From the NCBI RefSeq assembly GCF_000281065.1, contig NZ_AKKK01000016.1, positions 1 to 64,000 on the forward strand: a stretch of 64,000 bases of DNA, given 5' to 3'. The notes under the pieces were generated by a model, which saw only the letters and a list, made by a program, of their open reading frames with translations, did no database searches and had not been told where the DNA came from. Below, in pieces: positions 1 to 9,099 of the stretch (position 1 is its first letter; the number at the start of each line of letters is the position of its first letter). The position numbers and the translations under genes are program-made. This DNA comes from Arthrobacter sp. M2012083. Lineage in GTDB: Bacteria; Actinomycetota; Actinomycetes; Actinomycetales; Micrococcaceae.

Positions 1-927
1 GCCGGGGAGGTCACCTTTGATGTGGTCACGGACCAGACCAGTGCGCATGATCCCCTGTCTTACCTTCCTGAGGGCATCACCGTGGCCGAGTGGCATGTTG
101 AGGCCGGGGCGGATCCGGAAGGGTTCACGAAGAAGGCTCAGGCGTCCATGGCCCGTCAGGTCCAGGCGATGGTGGAGTTCCAGGATGCCGGGGCTGAGGT
201 GTTCGATTACGGCAACTCGATCCGGGATGAGGCCCGGAAGGGTGGGTACGAGCGGGCGTTTGAGTTCCCTGGCTTCGTTCCGGCGTACATTCGGCCGTTG
301 TTCTGCGAGGGTCTGGGCCCGTTCCGTTGGGTGGCGCTCTCGGGCGATCCGGAAGACATCGCGGTGACGGACGCGGCGATCAAGGAGTTGTTCCCGGAGA
401 ACAAGCACCTGCACAAGTGGATCGATGCTGCGGCCGAACGGGTGGAGTTCGAGGGGCTGCCGGCTCGTATTTGCTGGCTCGGGTACGGCGAACGGGCCAA
501 GGCCGGGTTGTTGTTCAACCAGCTCGTGAAGGAGGGCAAGGTCAAGGCCCCGATCGTGATCGGCCGTGACCACCTGGACTCGGGTTCGGTGGCGTCTCCG
601 TACCGGGAGACCGAGTCGATGAAGGACGGCTCGGACGCGGTCGCTGACTGGCCGCTGTTGAACGCTCTGACCGCTGCCTCCTCGGGTGCTACCTGGGTTT
701 CCATCCACCACGGCGGTGGTGTTGGTATCGGCCGGTCCATCCACACGGGCCAGGTTTCCGTCGCTGACGGCACTGAACTGGCAGCCCAGAAACTCGAGCG
801 GCTCCTGACCAACGACCCCGGCATGGGCGTCATCCGCCACGTCGACGCCGGCTACGACCGCGCCATCGAGGTCGCCAACGAACGCGGCGTCCGCATCCCC
901 ATGAACGAGACCGCCAGGGCGCGGTAA
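1..927 (+). CDS. hutU: Urocanate hydratase, 3' part (5' end outside window)
   Basis: Urocanate hydratase converts urocanate to imidazolone propionate in cytoplasmic histidine degradation, using tightly bound NAD+. The frame is open from base 1 and gives 308 residues, a little over half of the usual ~550, so the 5' end lies outside the window. The stretch [16 protein letters not shown] at the start and the [15 protein letters not shown] ending match the C-terminal half of HutU. A strong hairpin follows the stop. The next large gene is a histidine ammonia-lyase relative. The call is secure from the family match; the N-terminal half was not seen. Confidence 0.95.
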   Translation, partial: AGEVTFDVVTDQTSAHDPLSYLPEGITVAEWHVEAGADPEGFTKKAQASMARQVQAMVEFQDAGAEVFDYGNSIRDEARKGGYERAFEFPGFVPAYIRPLFCEGLGPFRWVALSGDPEDIAVTDAAIKELFPENKHLHKWIDAAAERVEFEGLPARICWLGYGERAKAGLLFNQLVKEGKVKAPIVIGRDHLDSGSVASPYRETESMKDGSDAVADWPLLNALTAASSGATWVSIHHGGGVGIGRSIHTGQVSVADGTELAAQKLERLLTNDPGMGVIRHVDAGYDRAIEVANERGVRIPMNETARAR

Positions 928-944
928 CTGCCTCTCGAAGGAAA

Positions 945-989
945 CCCCGGGACGGATAGGCGAGGCATCCTTGCCTAGCCGTCCTGGGG
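945..989 (+). terminator. Hairpin after hutU
   Basis: CCCCGGGACGG (945-955) pairs with CCGTCCTGGGG (979-989), with one G-U pair and a further inner AGGC/GCCT helix. It starts 18 bases after the hutU stop and fits the end of the hut transcript, although no clear T-run follows. Confidence 0.6.
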
Positions 990-1054
990 CAACCTAGGCA
1001 TGAGTTCGAATAACAAACGATCAGCACATCCACCTGAGAGCGAGGAAACGCACC

Positions 1055-1258
1055 ATGGAAAGGGAGAGCCCGGGACCGTGGACATCAGTCGCGATGGGAA
1101 CGCGGGTGACAATGACAAAAGGCGGCCACAATCCGTTTCGGGGGACTGTGGATGATAGAACCGCGGATGGCACAATTCTCTGGATCCTTTCCAGGACAGG
1201 GATTCGGAAGCTCTTTCATACTGAGGACGGGTTTCAGTTGACCCCAGGTGAACGATGA
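1055..1258 (+). CDS. Small hypothetical protein (67 aa)
   Basis: The family is not recognised. The ATG at 1055 has GAGGAAA 7 bases upstream. The protein has alternating hydrophobic strands in its second half (GTILWILSRTGIRKLF), which suggests a small beta-rich fold. It sits alone between hutU and the lyase homologue. No signal peptide or membrane segment is visible. It could be chance, but the ribosome binding site and the sensible composition favour a real gene. Confidence 0.5.
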   Translation: MERESPGPWTSVAMGTRVTMTKGGHNPFRGTVDDRTADGTILWILSRTGIRKLFHTEDGFQLTPGER

Positions 1259-1434
1259 CGGCACTCTTACCACTAGCGTTCCAGCCTGATACCCGGAATC
1301 ATGCTCCGGATGAATACTCATCTCGAGATAGTGCAGGCGTCGAACAACAACAGTTGTCTTGTCCGGAGGACTGCTTTTACTGCACTGCACCGGAAACGGA
1401 TTAGCCCTGGAAACTGACTGGAAAGGACCGGTTC

Positions 1435-2877
1435 ATGGTCACGATTGATGGCTTGACGCTGAACTTGGCCGATGTCGTCGCAGTAGCCGACGGTGAAGAC
1501 GTCGTGCTGGCTCCGGAAGCTTTGGTCCGAATGGACGAATCGCGTAAGTCTGCGGAAGCTACGGCGTTGCGCCGTCCGGTCTACGGCCGATCGACCGGGG
1601 TTGGAGCGAACCGCACCGTTTCGCTGACGGAAGCCGAGGGTGGGGACACCCACGGGCTGAAGCTTCTGCGCAGCCACGCTGTGGATGCGGGCCGTGCACT
1701 GGATCGCAGGACAGTTCGTGCAATGTTGGTTGTCAGGCTCAGCCAATTGGCGGCTGGCGGATCTGGGATCAACCCCTCCATTGCCGAGAAGTTGGTGGAA
1801 CTCATCAATAGCGATGTCGTTCCGGAAATCCGGGAGTTCGGTGGCATCGGAACTGCGGACCTGCAGGCATTGGCCGGCACGGCGCTCACTTTGTTGGGCG
1901 AACGCCAGCCATTGGGTGGCGGCAACGTTCCGGTTCGCCTCACGGGGTGGGCCACGTCCGATGCCCTTCCGTTCATCAGCTCCAGCGCGCTGACTATTGG
2001 CCAAGCGATCTTGGCGCAGCAAAAACTGTCGAGGCTCGTGGATAATGCAGCGTCAGCGGCTGCAATGTCCTTCATTGCCATGTCCGGCAACTCAGAGGCG
2101 CTGAGCCCCGCAGTAGCGGCGGCTGCAGATACTCGAGAGGTGTCGTCGGCCGCAACGATGTTCCATGGCATGGTTCATGGCAGCGGCGAGCCTGCCCGCA
2201 TTCAGGATCCTTACTGCTTGAGGACCTTGCCACAGATTTTTGGTTCCCAAACGGAGGAACTAGCGGGCTTGCATGCTCTTCTGAGCCGTCTTGTCACAGC
2301 GGGCAATGAGAATCCGCTCGTTTACGGCTCGCCGTCAGACGGCACGAACGACGTCGCGCACCACGGGCTCTTCCAGATGACAAACCTTGCCCGCCGCGTG
2401 GATACGTTGCAGCTGGCCATCGGCGCGGCGTGCGCCACTCACCTTCGGAGGATCGACCTCCTTTGCGACCCAAGGTATACGGCCCTGCAACCCTTCCTGG
2501 CTGAGGACGGTTCAGGTCAGTCAGGGGTAATGATGCTCGAATACGTGGCTGCTGCCGCCGTCGGCCGCATTCGGGCCAACGCCCAGCCGGCAAGCCTGCA
2601 GACTGGGGTGCTGTCCCTCGGGGCTGAGGAGGATGCCAGCTTCGCAAGCGTGGCCACCGCCCAGTTGGAGTCGACGGCGGACGCACTCGCCACCGTTGCC
2701 GCCGTCGAGCTTGTTTGTGCTTCCCGTGCCCTGCGGCTGCAGGGGCGACGCCCCGAAGAGTTCGCCAGCGAGCGGCTGCGCGCCATGATGCAGGCAGGTT
2801 TCACGCTGCCGTCCGACGTTGGGGATCGCGACCTTCGTGGTGACCTGGAGCTGGCCATCGAGTTCATAAAAGGTTAA
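1435..2877 (+). CDS. Histidine/aromatic amino acid lyase family protein with altered MIO triad
   Basis: This is a 480-residue member of the HAL/PAL family (PF00221). Recognisable landmarks are YGRSTGVGANR (Tyr50, for YGVNTGFG), QDPYCLRTLPQ (for QDxYSLRCxPQ), NENPL and GAEED near the C-terminus (for NQEDHVSM). The segment that should be GSVGASGDL reads GGIGTADL (residues 136-143). The Ala-Ser-Gly that cyclises to the MIO cofactor therefore appears as Gly139-Thr140-Ala141. The usual LLNGT motif is replaced by FISSSALT. Lyase activity is doubtful. AAGGA lies 7 bases before the ATG. Being next to hutU suggests histidine-related metabolism, but the substrate is unknown. Confidence 0.8.
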   Translation: MVTIDGLTLNLADVVAVADGEDVVLAPEALVRMDESRKSAEATALRRPVYGRSTGVGANRTVSLTEAEGGDTHGLKLLRSHAVDAGRALDRRTVRAMLVVRLSQLAAGGSGINPSIAEKLVELINSDVVPEIREFGGIGTADLQALAGTALTLLGERQPLGGGNVPVRLTGWATSDALPFISSSALTIGQAILAQQKLSRLVDNAASAAAMSFIAMSGNSEALSPAVAAAADTREVSSAATMFHGMVHGSGEPARIQDPYCLRTLPQIFGSQTEELAGLHALLSRLVTAGNENPLVYGSPSDGTNDVAHHGLFQMTNLARRVDTLQLAIGAACATHLRRIDLLCDPRYTALQPFLAEDGSGQSGVMMLEYVAAAAVGRIRANAQPASLQTGVLSLGAEEDASFASVATAQLESTADALATVAAVELVCASRALRLQGRRPEEFASERLRAMMQAGFTLPSDVGDRDLRGDLELAIEFIKG

Positions 2878-2946
2878 TACTGGGAGTAAAGGGTTAGTAC
2901 TCGGAGCTGCCGACCAAATTGCACAAATGACAATGACCCAATGGAA

Positions 2947-2976
2947 ACGGCAGGCAGTCCGGAGACTGCCTGCCGT
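2947..2976. terminator. Bidirectional terminator hairpin
   Basis: A perfect 13-bp stem (ACGGCAGGCAGTC / GACTGCCTGCCGT) has a 4-base CGGA loop. TCTCTTT follows on the plus strand. It lies between the convergent lyase homologue and MFS gene and can serve both. Confidence 0.8.
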
Positions 2977-3052
2977 TCTCTTTGAACCAGCTATTTGTGG
3001 GCCGATTGTCTATGAACCGGGTCCTTAGCAGCCGGCCTTGTATGTCCAGGCA

Positions 3053-4705
3053 TCAATGCGCCGGAACGGATTCCTTGGCTGCTGCCTTGGGATCCGTCAG
3101 CTTCTTGTTGGGCAGGGCGAAGCTGATCAGGAAGGCTACGAGCATGAGCCCGGCAGCTGTCAGCATGACGATGTCGATCGCTTGGGCAAAGCCTTCGGTG
3201 ATGGGCCGTGTCAGCGTGCTGTTGGCCGTATGAAGCCAGCTGGTGTCATTCAGGGACTCGTTGTTGGCACCATTCTTGAAGAAGTCGAAGAGCTTGGCGT
3301 TTGCCGGGTCCGATGCCACAGCGGGGTCCGTCATCACTGCTTGGTAGTCCGGGCTGGAAGCGGCGGTCTTCATGCCGTCGGCTATTTTGTCGGCCGCTGT
3401 GCTGAACAGCATGGAAATGAACACCGCAGTTCCCACAGCCCCGCCCATGGAACGGAAGAACGCCGCAGTGGAGGTGCCCACGCCCATGTCCTTGGGCGGG
3501 ACCGACACCTGCATTGCGAGCGTGAGCGGCTGCATGCAGAAGCCCAGTCCGACGCCGAAGAACACTGCTATCAGGCCGGGAACCCACAGTCCGGTATCGA
3601 CGCCCAGCACCAAACCCATGACGGTGGCCGCAGCGGCCAAGATAGCGGTACCCAGGATCGGGAAGATCCGGTATACCCCTGATGAGGAGATGGTTCGGCC
3701 GGCAGAGATCGAGCCGAAGAGGATGCCCACAGTAAACGTGATCATCATCAGGCCAGCCTCGGTGGGAGTCAGCCCCTTCACGAGCTGCAGGTACATAGGC
3801 AGCATGGCGATTGCGCCGAACATGCCGATGCCGATGATGAAGTTCAGAAGCGACGACAATCCAAACGTCATGTTCTTGAAAAGCCGCAGGGGAATCAGTG
3901 CGTAGTCCCCGGCTCGCCTTTCGGCCAGGAGGAAGGCCACGATTCCGATGACGCCAAGTCCATAGCAGAGCCAGGATGCGCCGGAGGCCCAACCCCAAAC
4001 GCGGCCCTGTTCTGCAACCAGAAGCAGGGGGACAATGGCCAGTGTGATAGCCGCAGCACCCCAGTAGTCGATCTTTTGCTTCACGTGCCGTGCAGGAAGG
4101 TGCAGGTACATGAAGACCACCACAAGGGCGGCGAGCCCGATGGGGAGGTTGATGAAGAAGACCCACCGCCAGCCTTCGAAGCCCAGGATGTTGGCCGAGC
4201 CCGCGAAGGCCCCGCCGATCACCGGGCCCAGGACGGAAGAGATGCCGAAGACTGACATGAAGTAGCCCTGGTACTTGGCCCTGTCCTTCAGTGCCACGAT
4301 GTCACCGATGATGGTCAGCGCCAATGCCAGCAGGCCACCGGCGCCGAGACCCTGGATGCCGCGGGCAATGGCGAGCTCCGTCATGGAGTGGACCGATCCC
4401 GCGTAAAGGGAACCAATCAGGAAGATCACAATGGCCACGAGGTAGAGCGGGCGGCGGCCGAAAATATCGCTGAGCTTGCCGTAGAGCGGGGTGCTGACCG
4501 TCGATGTGATGAGGTAAGCCGTGGTTGCCCACGCCTGAAGAGACAGGCCATCGAGGTCGTTGGCAATGGTGTAGATGGACGTGGACACGATGGTTTGATC
4601 CAGCGAGGACAGGAACATGCCGAGCATGAGCCCCACCATGACGGTGAGTGTCTGACGTTGCGTCAGGACCTCACCGGCAGCCCTTACGGGCGCAGTTTTG
4701 GACAT
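3053..4705 (-). CDS. MFS drug:H+ antiporter, DHA2 (14-helix) type
   Basis: This is an inner-membrane multidrug efflux transporter of the EmrB/QacA kind (550 aa, many hydrophobic helices). Early landmarks are LDQTIVSTSIYTI in helix 1 (residues 35-47, the DHA2 motif D1) and GKLSDIFGRR (76-85, MFS motif A). GGAGAAG lies just upstream of the ATG. The gene is followed by a shared terminator and has no adjacent local repressor, so its substrate cannot be told from the context. Confidence 0.88.
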   Translation of the reverse strand: MSKTAPVRAAGEVLTQRQTLTVMVGLMLGMFLSSLDQTIVSTSIYTIANDLDGLSLQAWATTAYLITSTVSTPLYGKLSDIFGRRPLYLVAIVIFLIGSLYAGSVHSMTELAIARGIQGLGAGGLLALALTIIGDIVALKDRAKYQGYFMSVFGISSVLGPVIGGAFAGSANILGFEGWRWVFFINLPIGLAALVVVFMYLHLPARHVKQKIDYWGAAAITLAIVPLLLVAEQGRVWGWASGASWLCYGLGVIGIVAFLLAERRAGDYALIPLRLFKNMTFGLSSLLNFIIGIGMFGAIAMLPMYLQLVKGLTPTEAGLMMITFTVGILFGSISAGRTISSSGVYRIFPILGTAILAAAATVMGLVLGVDTGLWVPGLIAVFFGVGLGFCMQPLTLAMQVSVPPKDMGVGTSTAAFFRSMGGAVGTAVFISMLFSTAADKIADGMKTAASSPDYQAVMTDPAVASDPANAKLFDFFKNGANNESLNDTSWLHTANSTLTRPITEGFAQAIDIVMLTAAGLMLVAFLISFALPNKKLTDPKAAAKESVPAH

Positions 4706-4837
4706 ATCTTCTCCAGAGATGGCAGAAAAGTGAGTTAAGCAGGATAGTTGCTTTCAGTAACTATCTTACGGTCCCATTGATTCCCGCCGAGAGAATGTTT
4801 CTTCGACTTTTCTTGTAAGTCGGTGCCTTCAGGAGGG

Positions 4838-5311
4838 TTAGCGCTCCACCAAAATGCCGTCCGTGTCGCAGAAAATCATCACGCCGGGCTGGATCCGCAC
4901 GCGATCGATCACCAGCTGGACGTCAACCTCACCCACGCCTGTCTTGGCGCTCTTCTTCGGGTTGCTGCCGAGTGCTTTCACGCCCAGAGGCAGGCGCGCG
5001 ATGGCCTCGCGGTCGCGAATGGCCCCGTTAATAACTACTCCCGCCCAGCCGTTTGCTACGGCACTTTCCGCGATCATGTCACCCATGAGCGCGGTCCTCA
5101 GTGACCCCTGTCCATCGATGACCAGAACCGCTCCGTCCCCGGGAGTGCTCAGGACGGTCTTGACCAGGGCATTGTCCTCGAAGCATCGAATAGTGCGGAC
5201 CGGCCCACTGAAGTGTGTGCGGCCACCCAAATTCTGAAACTGGACGGCGATGGATTCCAGTTCCTCGCCGCGTTCGTCGTAGAGATCGGCGGTATTTACT
5301 TGCTCGCTCAT
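4838..5311 (-). CDS. RraA family protein (HMG aldolase/oxaloacetate decarboxylase-like)
   Basis: The 157-residue protein belongs to the RraA/MenG-like family. The GDMIAESAVANGWAG segment (77-91) and NGAIRD (95-100) carry the Arg99-Asp100 pair. In the class II 4-hydroxy-4-methyl-2-oxoglutarate aldolases the equivalent residues bind substrate and metal. Many such proteins act as pyruvate aldolases or oxaloacetate decarboxylases rather than RNase E inhibitors. It is divergent from the next MFS gene and shares a promoter region with it, so the two may be linked in uptake and cleavage of a keto acid (inference). Confidence 0.85.
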   Translation of the reverse strand: MSEQVNTADLYDERGEELESIAVQFQNLGGRTHFSGPVRTIRCFEDNALVKTVLSTPGDGAVLVIDGQGSLRTALMGDMIAESAVANGWAGVVINGAIRDREAIARLPLGVKALGSNPKKSAKTGVGEVDVQLVIDRVRIQPGVMIFCDTDGILVER

Positions 5312-5469
5312 AGTGCTGCTCCTCTATCGGTTTGAGGCCACACTAACGCCTGCGTCAGGGCTGCCGCAGGAGATGTTTCGGCCTATGTGGATAAAAAGTG
5401 CAACGGCGGTTTACTGTCGCTCGACCGCGCTAGGCTGAATCCAAACATTGAAACGAGGGGGAACCTGCG

Positions 5470-6774
5470 ATGAGCTTGTCCGATCTACCGGGCCCGGTGC
5501 CGGATCCAGCCGTAGTACGCGGAAGTACCACAACGGCACTGGCGGAGCCTGTTACCCGGGTTCGGCCGATCTGGGTCACCGGCGTCGTGCTCGTGAACCT
5601 GGGCATCAACGCAGCATTCTTTGGTCCCCTTCAAGTTCTTCTCGGGCAGCAGGCAGCCCACTTCGATGAAGGCCAGAAGGAAGCGATCCTGGCTTTGGTG
5701 ACAGGCTGCGGTGCCGCTGTTTCCATGGTTGCGAATCCCTTGTTTGGCGCCTTCAGCGACCGTACGACGTCACGATTCGGACGTCGTGTCCCTTGGGTCC
5801 TGATGGGCGCCATCCTGGCAGCTGTTGCGCTCGTTGCTTTGGCCGGTGCCCCCAATGTTGCAGCCATGACTTTGCTTTGGTGCCTGGTGCAGGCCGGAGC
5901 CAACGCCATGTACGCCGCCATAACGGCCGCCGTACCTGACCGCGTCCCGGTTCCACAGCGCGGAACTGTCGGCGGACTCGCCGCGATGGGGCAGACGGTA
6001 GGTATTCTGATCGGCGCGGTGATCGCGGCGGTGGTTGTTGGAGACTTTGCAGCCGGGTACTGGCTGTGCGCCGCGGCGCTGCTCGCCGGCGTCGTGCTTT
6101 ACCTCTTCAAGAATGACGATCAGCAGCTTCCCCCAACCGAACGCCCGCCCTTCAACCTGGCAGAGTTCCTCAAAGGCTTCTGGGTTTCGCCTCAGCGCTA
6201 TCCCGACTTCGCTTGGGCTTGGCTGACGCGTCTGCTGGTCAGCACCGGTAACCACATGGTCACGTTGTATCTGTTGTTCTTCCTCAGCGATGCCGTGCGC
6301 CTCAAGGAAACCGAGGGAATCGATCCTTCTTTTGGTGTCCTCGTTCTTACCGGGCTTTACGCGGTATCGGTCATTATTACCAGTGTTCTCGGTGGACGGC
6401 TAAGCGACAAGATGGGCAAGCGGAAGCCTCTAGTCATCGCGTCGTCGGTCATCATTGCACTGGCTTCGCTGATCCTTGCCTTCGCACCAACATGGATCGG
6501 CGGTCTCGCCGGGGCGGTGGTGTTGGGGATCGGATTTGGTGCATACCTCGCCGTCGACTTCGCGCTTATCACGCAGGTCCTTCCGACCGGCATGGACCGC
6601 GGTCGGGACTTGGGCGTCATCAACATAGCCAATTCACTGCCCCAAGTGATCGCCCCTTTGATCGCATCGCCGTTTGTCCTGTACTGGGGCGGCTACGTCT
6701 CGCTATACGTAGCCGCCGCAGTCATTGGGCTCTTGGGCGCCGTGTTCGTGGTGAAGATCAAGAGCGTGGACTAG
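5470..6774 (+). CDS. MFS transporter (sugar/glycoside-type)
   Basis: A 434-residue membrane transporter with about 12 helices. FGAFSDRTTSRFGRR (residues 92-106) is the cytoplasmic loop 2-3 signature common in GPH- and SLC45-like actinobacterial MFS proteins. GAGGGG lies before the ATG, and a TAGGCT box about 35 bases upstream could be the -10. The gene is divergent from the RraA-like gene and ends 2 bases before the stop of the convergent FG-GAP gene. The substrate is not identifiable from the sequence. Confidence 0.85.
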   Translation: MSLSDLPGPVPDPAVVRGSTTTALAEPVTRVRPIWVTGVVLVNLGINAAFFGPLQVLLGQQAAHFDEGQKEAILALVTGCGAAVSMVANPLFGAFSDRTTSRFGRRVPWVLMGAILAAVALVALAGAPNVAAMTLLWCLVQAGANAMYAAITAAVPDRVPVPQRGTVGGLAAMGQTVGILIGAVIAAVVVGDFAAGYWLCAAALLAGVVLYLFKNDDQQLPPTERPPFNLAEFLKGFWVSPQRYPDFAWAWLTRLLVSTGNHMVTLYLLFFLSDAVRLKETEGIDPSFGVLVLTGLYAVSVIITSVLGGRLSDKMGKRKPLVIASSVIIALASLILAFAPTWIGGLAGAVVLGIGFGAYLAVDFALITQVLPTGMDRGRDLGVINIANSLPQVIAPLIASPFVLYWGGYVSLYVAAAVIGLLGAVFVVKIKSVD

Positions 6775-6776
6775 GC

Positions 6777-7778
6777 CTAGAACACGGCATTCATGACGTT
6801 CCAGCCGCTACCGACAACCGGCTGCCCTTTCCATGTGAAACCGTAGATGCCCCGGCTGCTGAACCCCGAAGGGTCGGCGAGGTACATCGTGAGCTGACCG
6901 TTCGGGCTGATGCCGTAAACGTCGTTGTAGCCATCGCCATTGAAGTCACCGGCGACCCCAAAGCGACTCAGCACTTCCCAGCCCCTGCCAATGACTCCGT
7001 CGTAGCCGCTGGGATGACCGTACTCATGGAAGAAACCGTTGCGCGGAGAGGACCGAACCTGTAGGTCACCCCACCAACTTCGGGTGAGGACCACGGCCTC
7101 GGGTGTGCCATAGAAATGCCCCGCGCCGGCAGCATCCAGGCCCTGCCAAGCCGAGGAGACCTTGCTGGGTGCGAGCCAGCCGCCCCGCCCGTTTCCTGGG
7201 TAGAGGAATACATTGCCAGCTGCATCCTGGGCAAGGATGTCATTGGTGCCATCGCCGTTCAGATCGCCGGGTGCGATGAGGTTGATGAACCCCTGCCAAC
7301 CTTGGCCGATTTGGAACGCCTGTTTCCACGCCCCGGCGCCGTTTCCTTGGTAAAGGAAGAGCCGTCCGTAGCCGTCCCGGCCCATGACGTCCACTGTTCC
7401 GTCGCCGTCGAAGTCTCCCGGCGAAACCAGGAGGTTGTATATGTGCCAGCCGTTGCCGATTACTTGCGGTGCCCGCCAGTTGCCTCTCCCATCAGTGGGG
7501 TAAAGCAGCAGCCGGCCGGCGGCGTCGCGGGCGAACAGGTCGAAGGTGCCGTCGCCGTCGAAACCCTTCGAGCGGGGCGTCGCTTCGTTCGGCATGGAGT
7601 TGGCCGTTTCAAGGCCAGCCTTTGACCGGACGTTAGAGGTGGTAGAAGTTGAAGCAGCTCTCTCAGGAACCGCGGAAGCAGGCATTGCCGAGGCAAGCAG
7701 CCCGGCGGCTACCAGAGGCGCAGCAATTAAAGAGAGCAGACGGCGCGCAGGCGCGCGAAGGGCAGAGCTGAAGCCCAA
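6777..7778 (-). CDS. Secreted FG-GAP/VCBS repeat protein 1 of 3
   Basis: A signal peptide (LRAPARRLLSLIAAPLVAAG, then a hydrophobic stretch ending MPASA) precedes a set of ~48-residue FG-GAP repeats. The repeats contain calcium-binding loops such as FDGDGTFD, FDGDGTVD, LNGDGTND and FNGDGYND, each followed by LFLYPGNG-type strands. This is the usual beta-propeller of integrin-like surface proteins. The TTG at 7778 is chosen because GGGGGAA lies just upstream and the signal peptide follows directly; an ATG at 7862 would add 28 unlikely residues. Unlike its two neighbours it lacks an N-terminal Ig-like module, and one repeat is degenerate (HFYGTPEAVVL). Confidence 0.8.
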   Translation of the reverse strand: MGFSSALRAPARRLLSLIAAPLVAAGLLASAMPASAVPERAASTSTTSNVRSKAGLETANSMPNEATPRSKGFDGDGTFDLFARDAAGRLLLYPTDGRGNWRAPQVIGNGWHIYNLLVSPGDFDGDGTVDVMGRDGYGRLFLYQGNGAGAWKQAFQIGQGWQGFINLIAPGDLNGDGTNDILAQDAAGNVFLYPGNGRGGWLAPSKVSSAWQGLDAAGAGHFYGTPEAVVLTRSWWGDLQVRSSPRNGFFHEYGHPSGYDGVIGRGWEVLSRFGVAGDFNGDGYNDVYGISPNGQLTMYLADPSGFSSRGIYGFTWKGQPVVGSGWNVMNAVF

Positions 7779-7902
7779 GGATTCCCCCAAATAATAAGGC
7801 GGCACAGAGTTGGCCGAAGAGATCAATTGGGATGACACTACCGCCTGCTGGCCCGCTGGCATATAGCGGTCCGAATATTGCGACGCCGTAGGTGGCTGGA
7901 TG

Positions 7903-9048
7903 CTAGAACAGATCCGTGAACCCGCCCCATCCCCAGCCGACTACTTCAGCGCCAGCCCAGCCGGCATTGCCGTTGCCGTAGTAGGCGCGCAGTTGGCCCG
8001 AGCCGTCCACGGCAAAGACGTCGAGGCTGCCGTCGGCGTTGATATCGCCGGCACTGCCGATCTTGCTCATGCCGTTCCAGCCTTGACCAACGATGGTCAT
8101 GCCGTTCCAGCCACCCGTGCCGTTTCCGCTGTAGAGCCTTAGGTAGCCGGAAGCATCGCGAGCCAAGACGTCGACGTTCGTGTCGCCGTCGAAGTCCCCG
8201 GGAGTGACGATCGCGTTCAGCGCGTTCCAGCCTTGCCCCACGACGGACCTTGGCAGCCAGCCGCCCTCCCCATCACCGGGATAGAGGTAAAGCAAGCCGC
8301 CGGAATCGCGGGCCAGGATGTCGTTGGTGCCGTCGCTGTTAAAGTCCCCGGGGGCCACCAGCGACGTGAAGATGTTCCATCCGGTTCCTACCTTGCGGGG
8401 ACCGTTCCAGCCGCCTGAACCATCGCCGCTGTACAGGTAAAGGCCGCCTGCCGAGTCCCGGCCCAGGACGTCATTGCTGCCGTCGCCGTCAAAGTCGCCG
8501 GGGGAAAGAACTGTGGGGAAGATGTTCCAGCCGGCACCAACAGTCCGTGCAGGTTCCCAGCTGTTGAATACGCGCGGGTACATCACCAAGGCGCCGTCGG
8601 TGCGGCGGGCCAGGAGCTCGAACGCTCCGCGGCTGGTGAAGCCATTGGGGCGGTTCGAGGCAGATATCGGTGCACTTTCTTCGCTGGCAACTTCCATCCC
8701 CTCGCAGGGATGGTTTGCCACGAGGTGCGCTGCGATGGTTTTGCCGCGGTCTTCTTCGCCGAGGAGGTAGTGGGGCCAGGTGGTGTGGTCGGCAGCCAAC
8801 TCGCCATCGCGGGTCCAGTAGATGCGTGTATCGGGCCCGGAGGCCTGGGCGCAGCCCTTATAGGCCATAGGATCCCATGAAACTGTCAGCGTGGAACCAA
8901 CATAAGGGGCACCGGTAATTACTGGAGGTTCAGGGTCCATGTTGGCCATGGCGGGAGTGGGGGCAAGTACTACTGCCGCAAAGATTGCAGCCACTGCTCC
9001 GGCAATTGCCCGGCGCACGCCGGACGTAGGGCGTGATGAAGCAAACAT
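7903..9048 (-). CDS. Secreted FG-GAP/VCBS repeat protein 2 of 3
   Basis: A 381-residue exported protein. Arginines and a hydrophobic stretch ending TPAMA form the signal peptide. An Ig-like module of about 90 residues follows, with two cysteines that may pair (YKGCAQ and NHPCEG). Then come five FG-GAP repeats with loops such as FDGDGSND, FNSDGTND, FDGDTNVD and INADGSLD. GGGGAGG lies 6 bases before the ATG. It is a tandem paralogue of the genes on both sides. The role is not known; surface binding or adhesion is the usual inference for this architecture. Confidence 0.85.
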   Translation of the reverse strand: MFASSRPTSGVRRAIAGAVAAIFAAVVLAPTPAMANMDPEPPVITGAPYVGSTLTVSWDPMAYKGCAQASGPDTRIYWTRDGELAADHTTWPHYLLGEEDRGKTIAAHLVANHPCEGMEVASEESAPISASNRPNGFTSRGAFELLARRTDGALVMYPRVFNSWEPARTVGAGWNIFPTVLSPGDFDGDGSNDVLGRDSAGGLYLYSGDGSGGWNGPRKVGTGWNIFTSLVAPGDFNSDGTNDILARDSGGLLYLYPGDGEGGWLPRSVVGQGWNALNAIVTPGDFDGDTNVDVLARDASGYLRLYSGNGTGGWNGMTIVGQGWNGMSKIGSAGDINADGSLDVFAVDGSGQLRAYYGNGNAGWAGAEVVGWGWGGFTDLF

Positions 9049-9057
9049 TGTGTCCTC

Positions 9058-9093
9058 CCCAGACTTTATGCGGTTAATGGTACCGCGTCTGGG
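9058..9093 (-). other. Hairpin overlapping the ribosome binding site of the preceding gene
   Basis: CCCAGAC (9058-9064) pairs with GTCTGGG (9087-9093), with an inner CGGT/ACCG helix. On the minus strand it lies between FG-GAP genes 3 and 2, and its second arm runs into the GGGGAGG of gene 2. It could be a terminator for gene 3 or could mask the ribosome binding site of gene 2. Confidence 0.45.
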
Positions 9094-9099
9094 ATTTTC

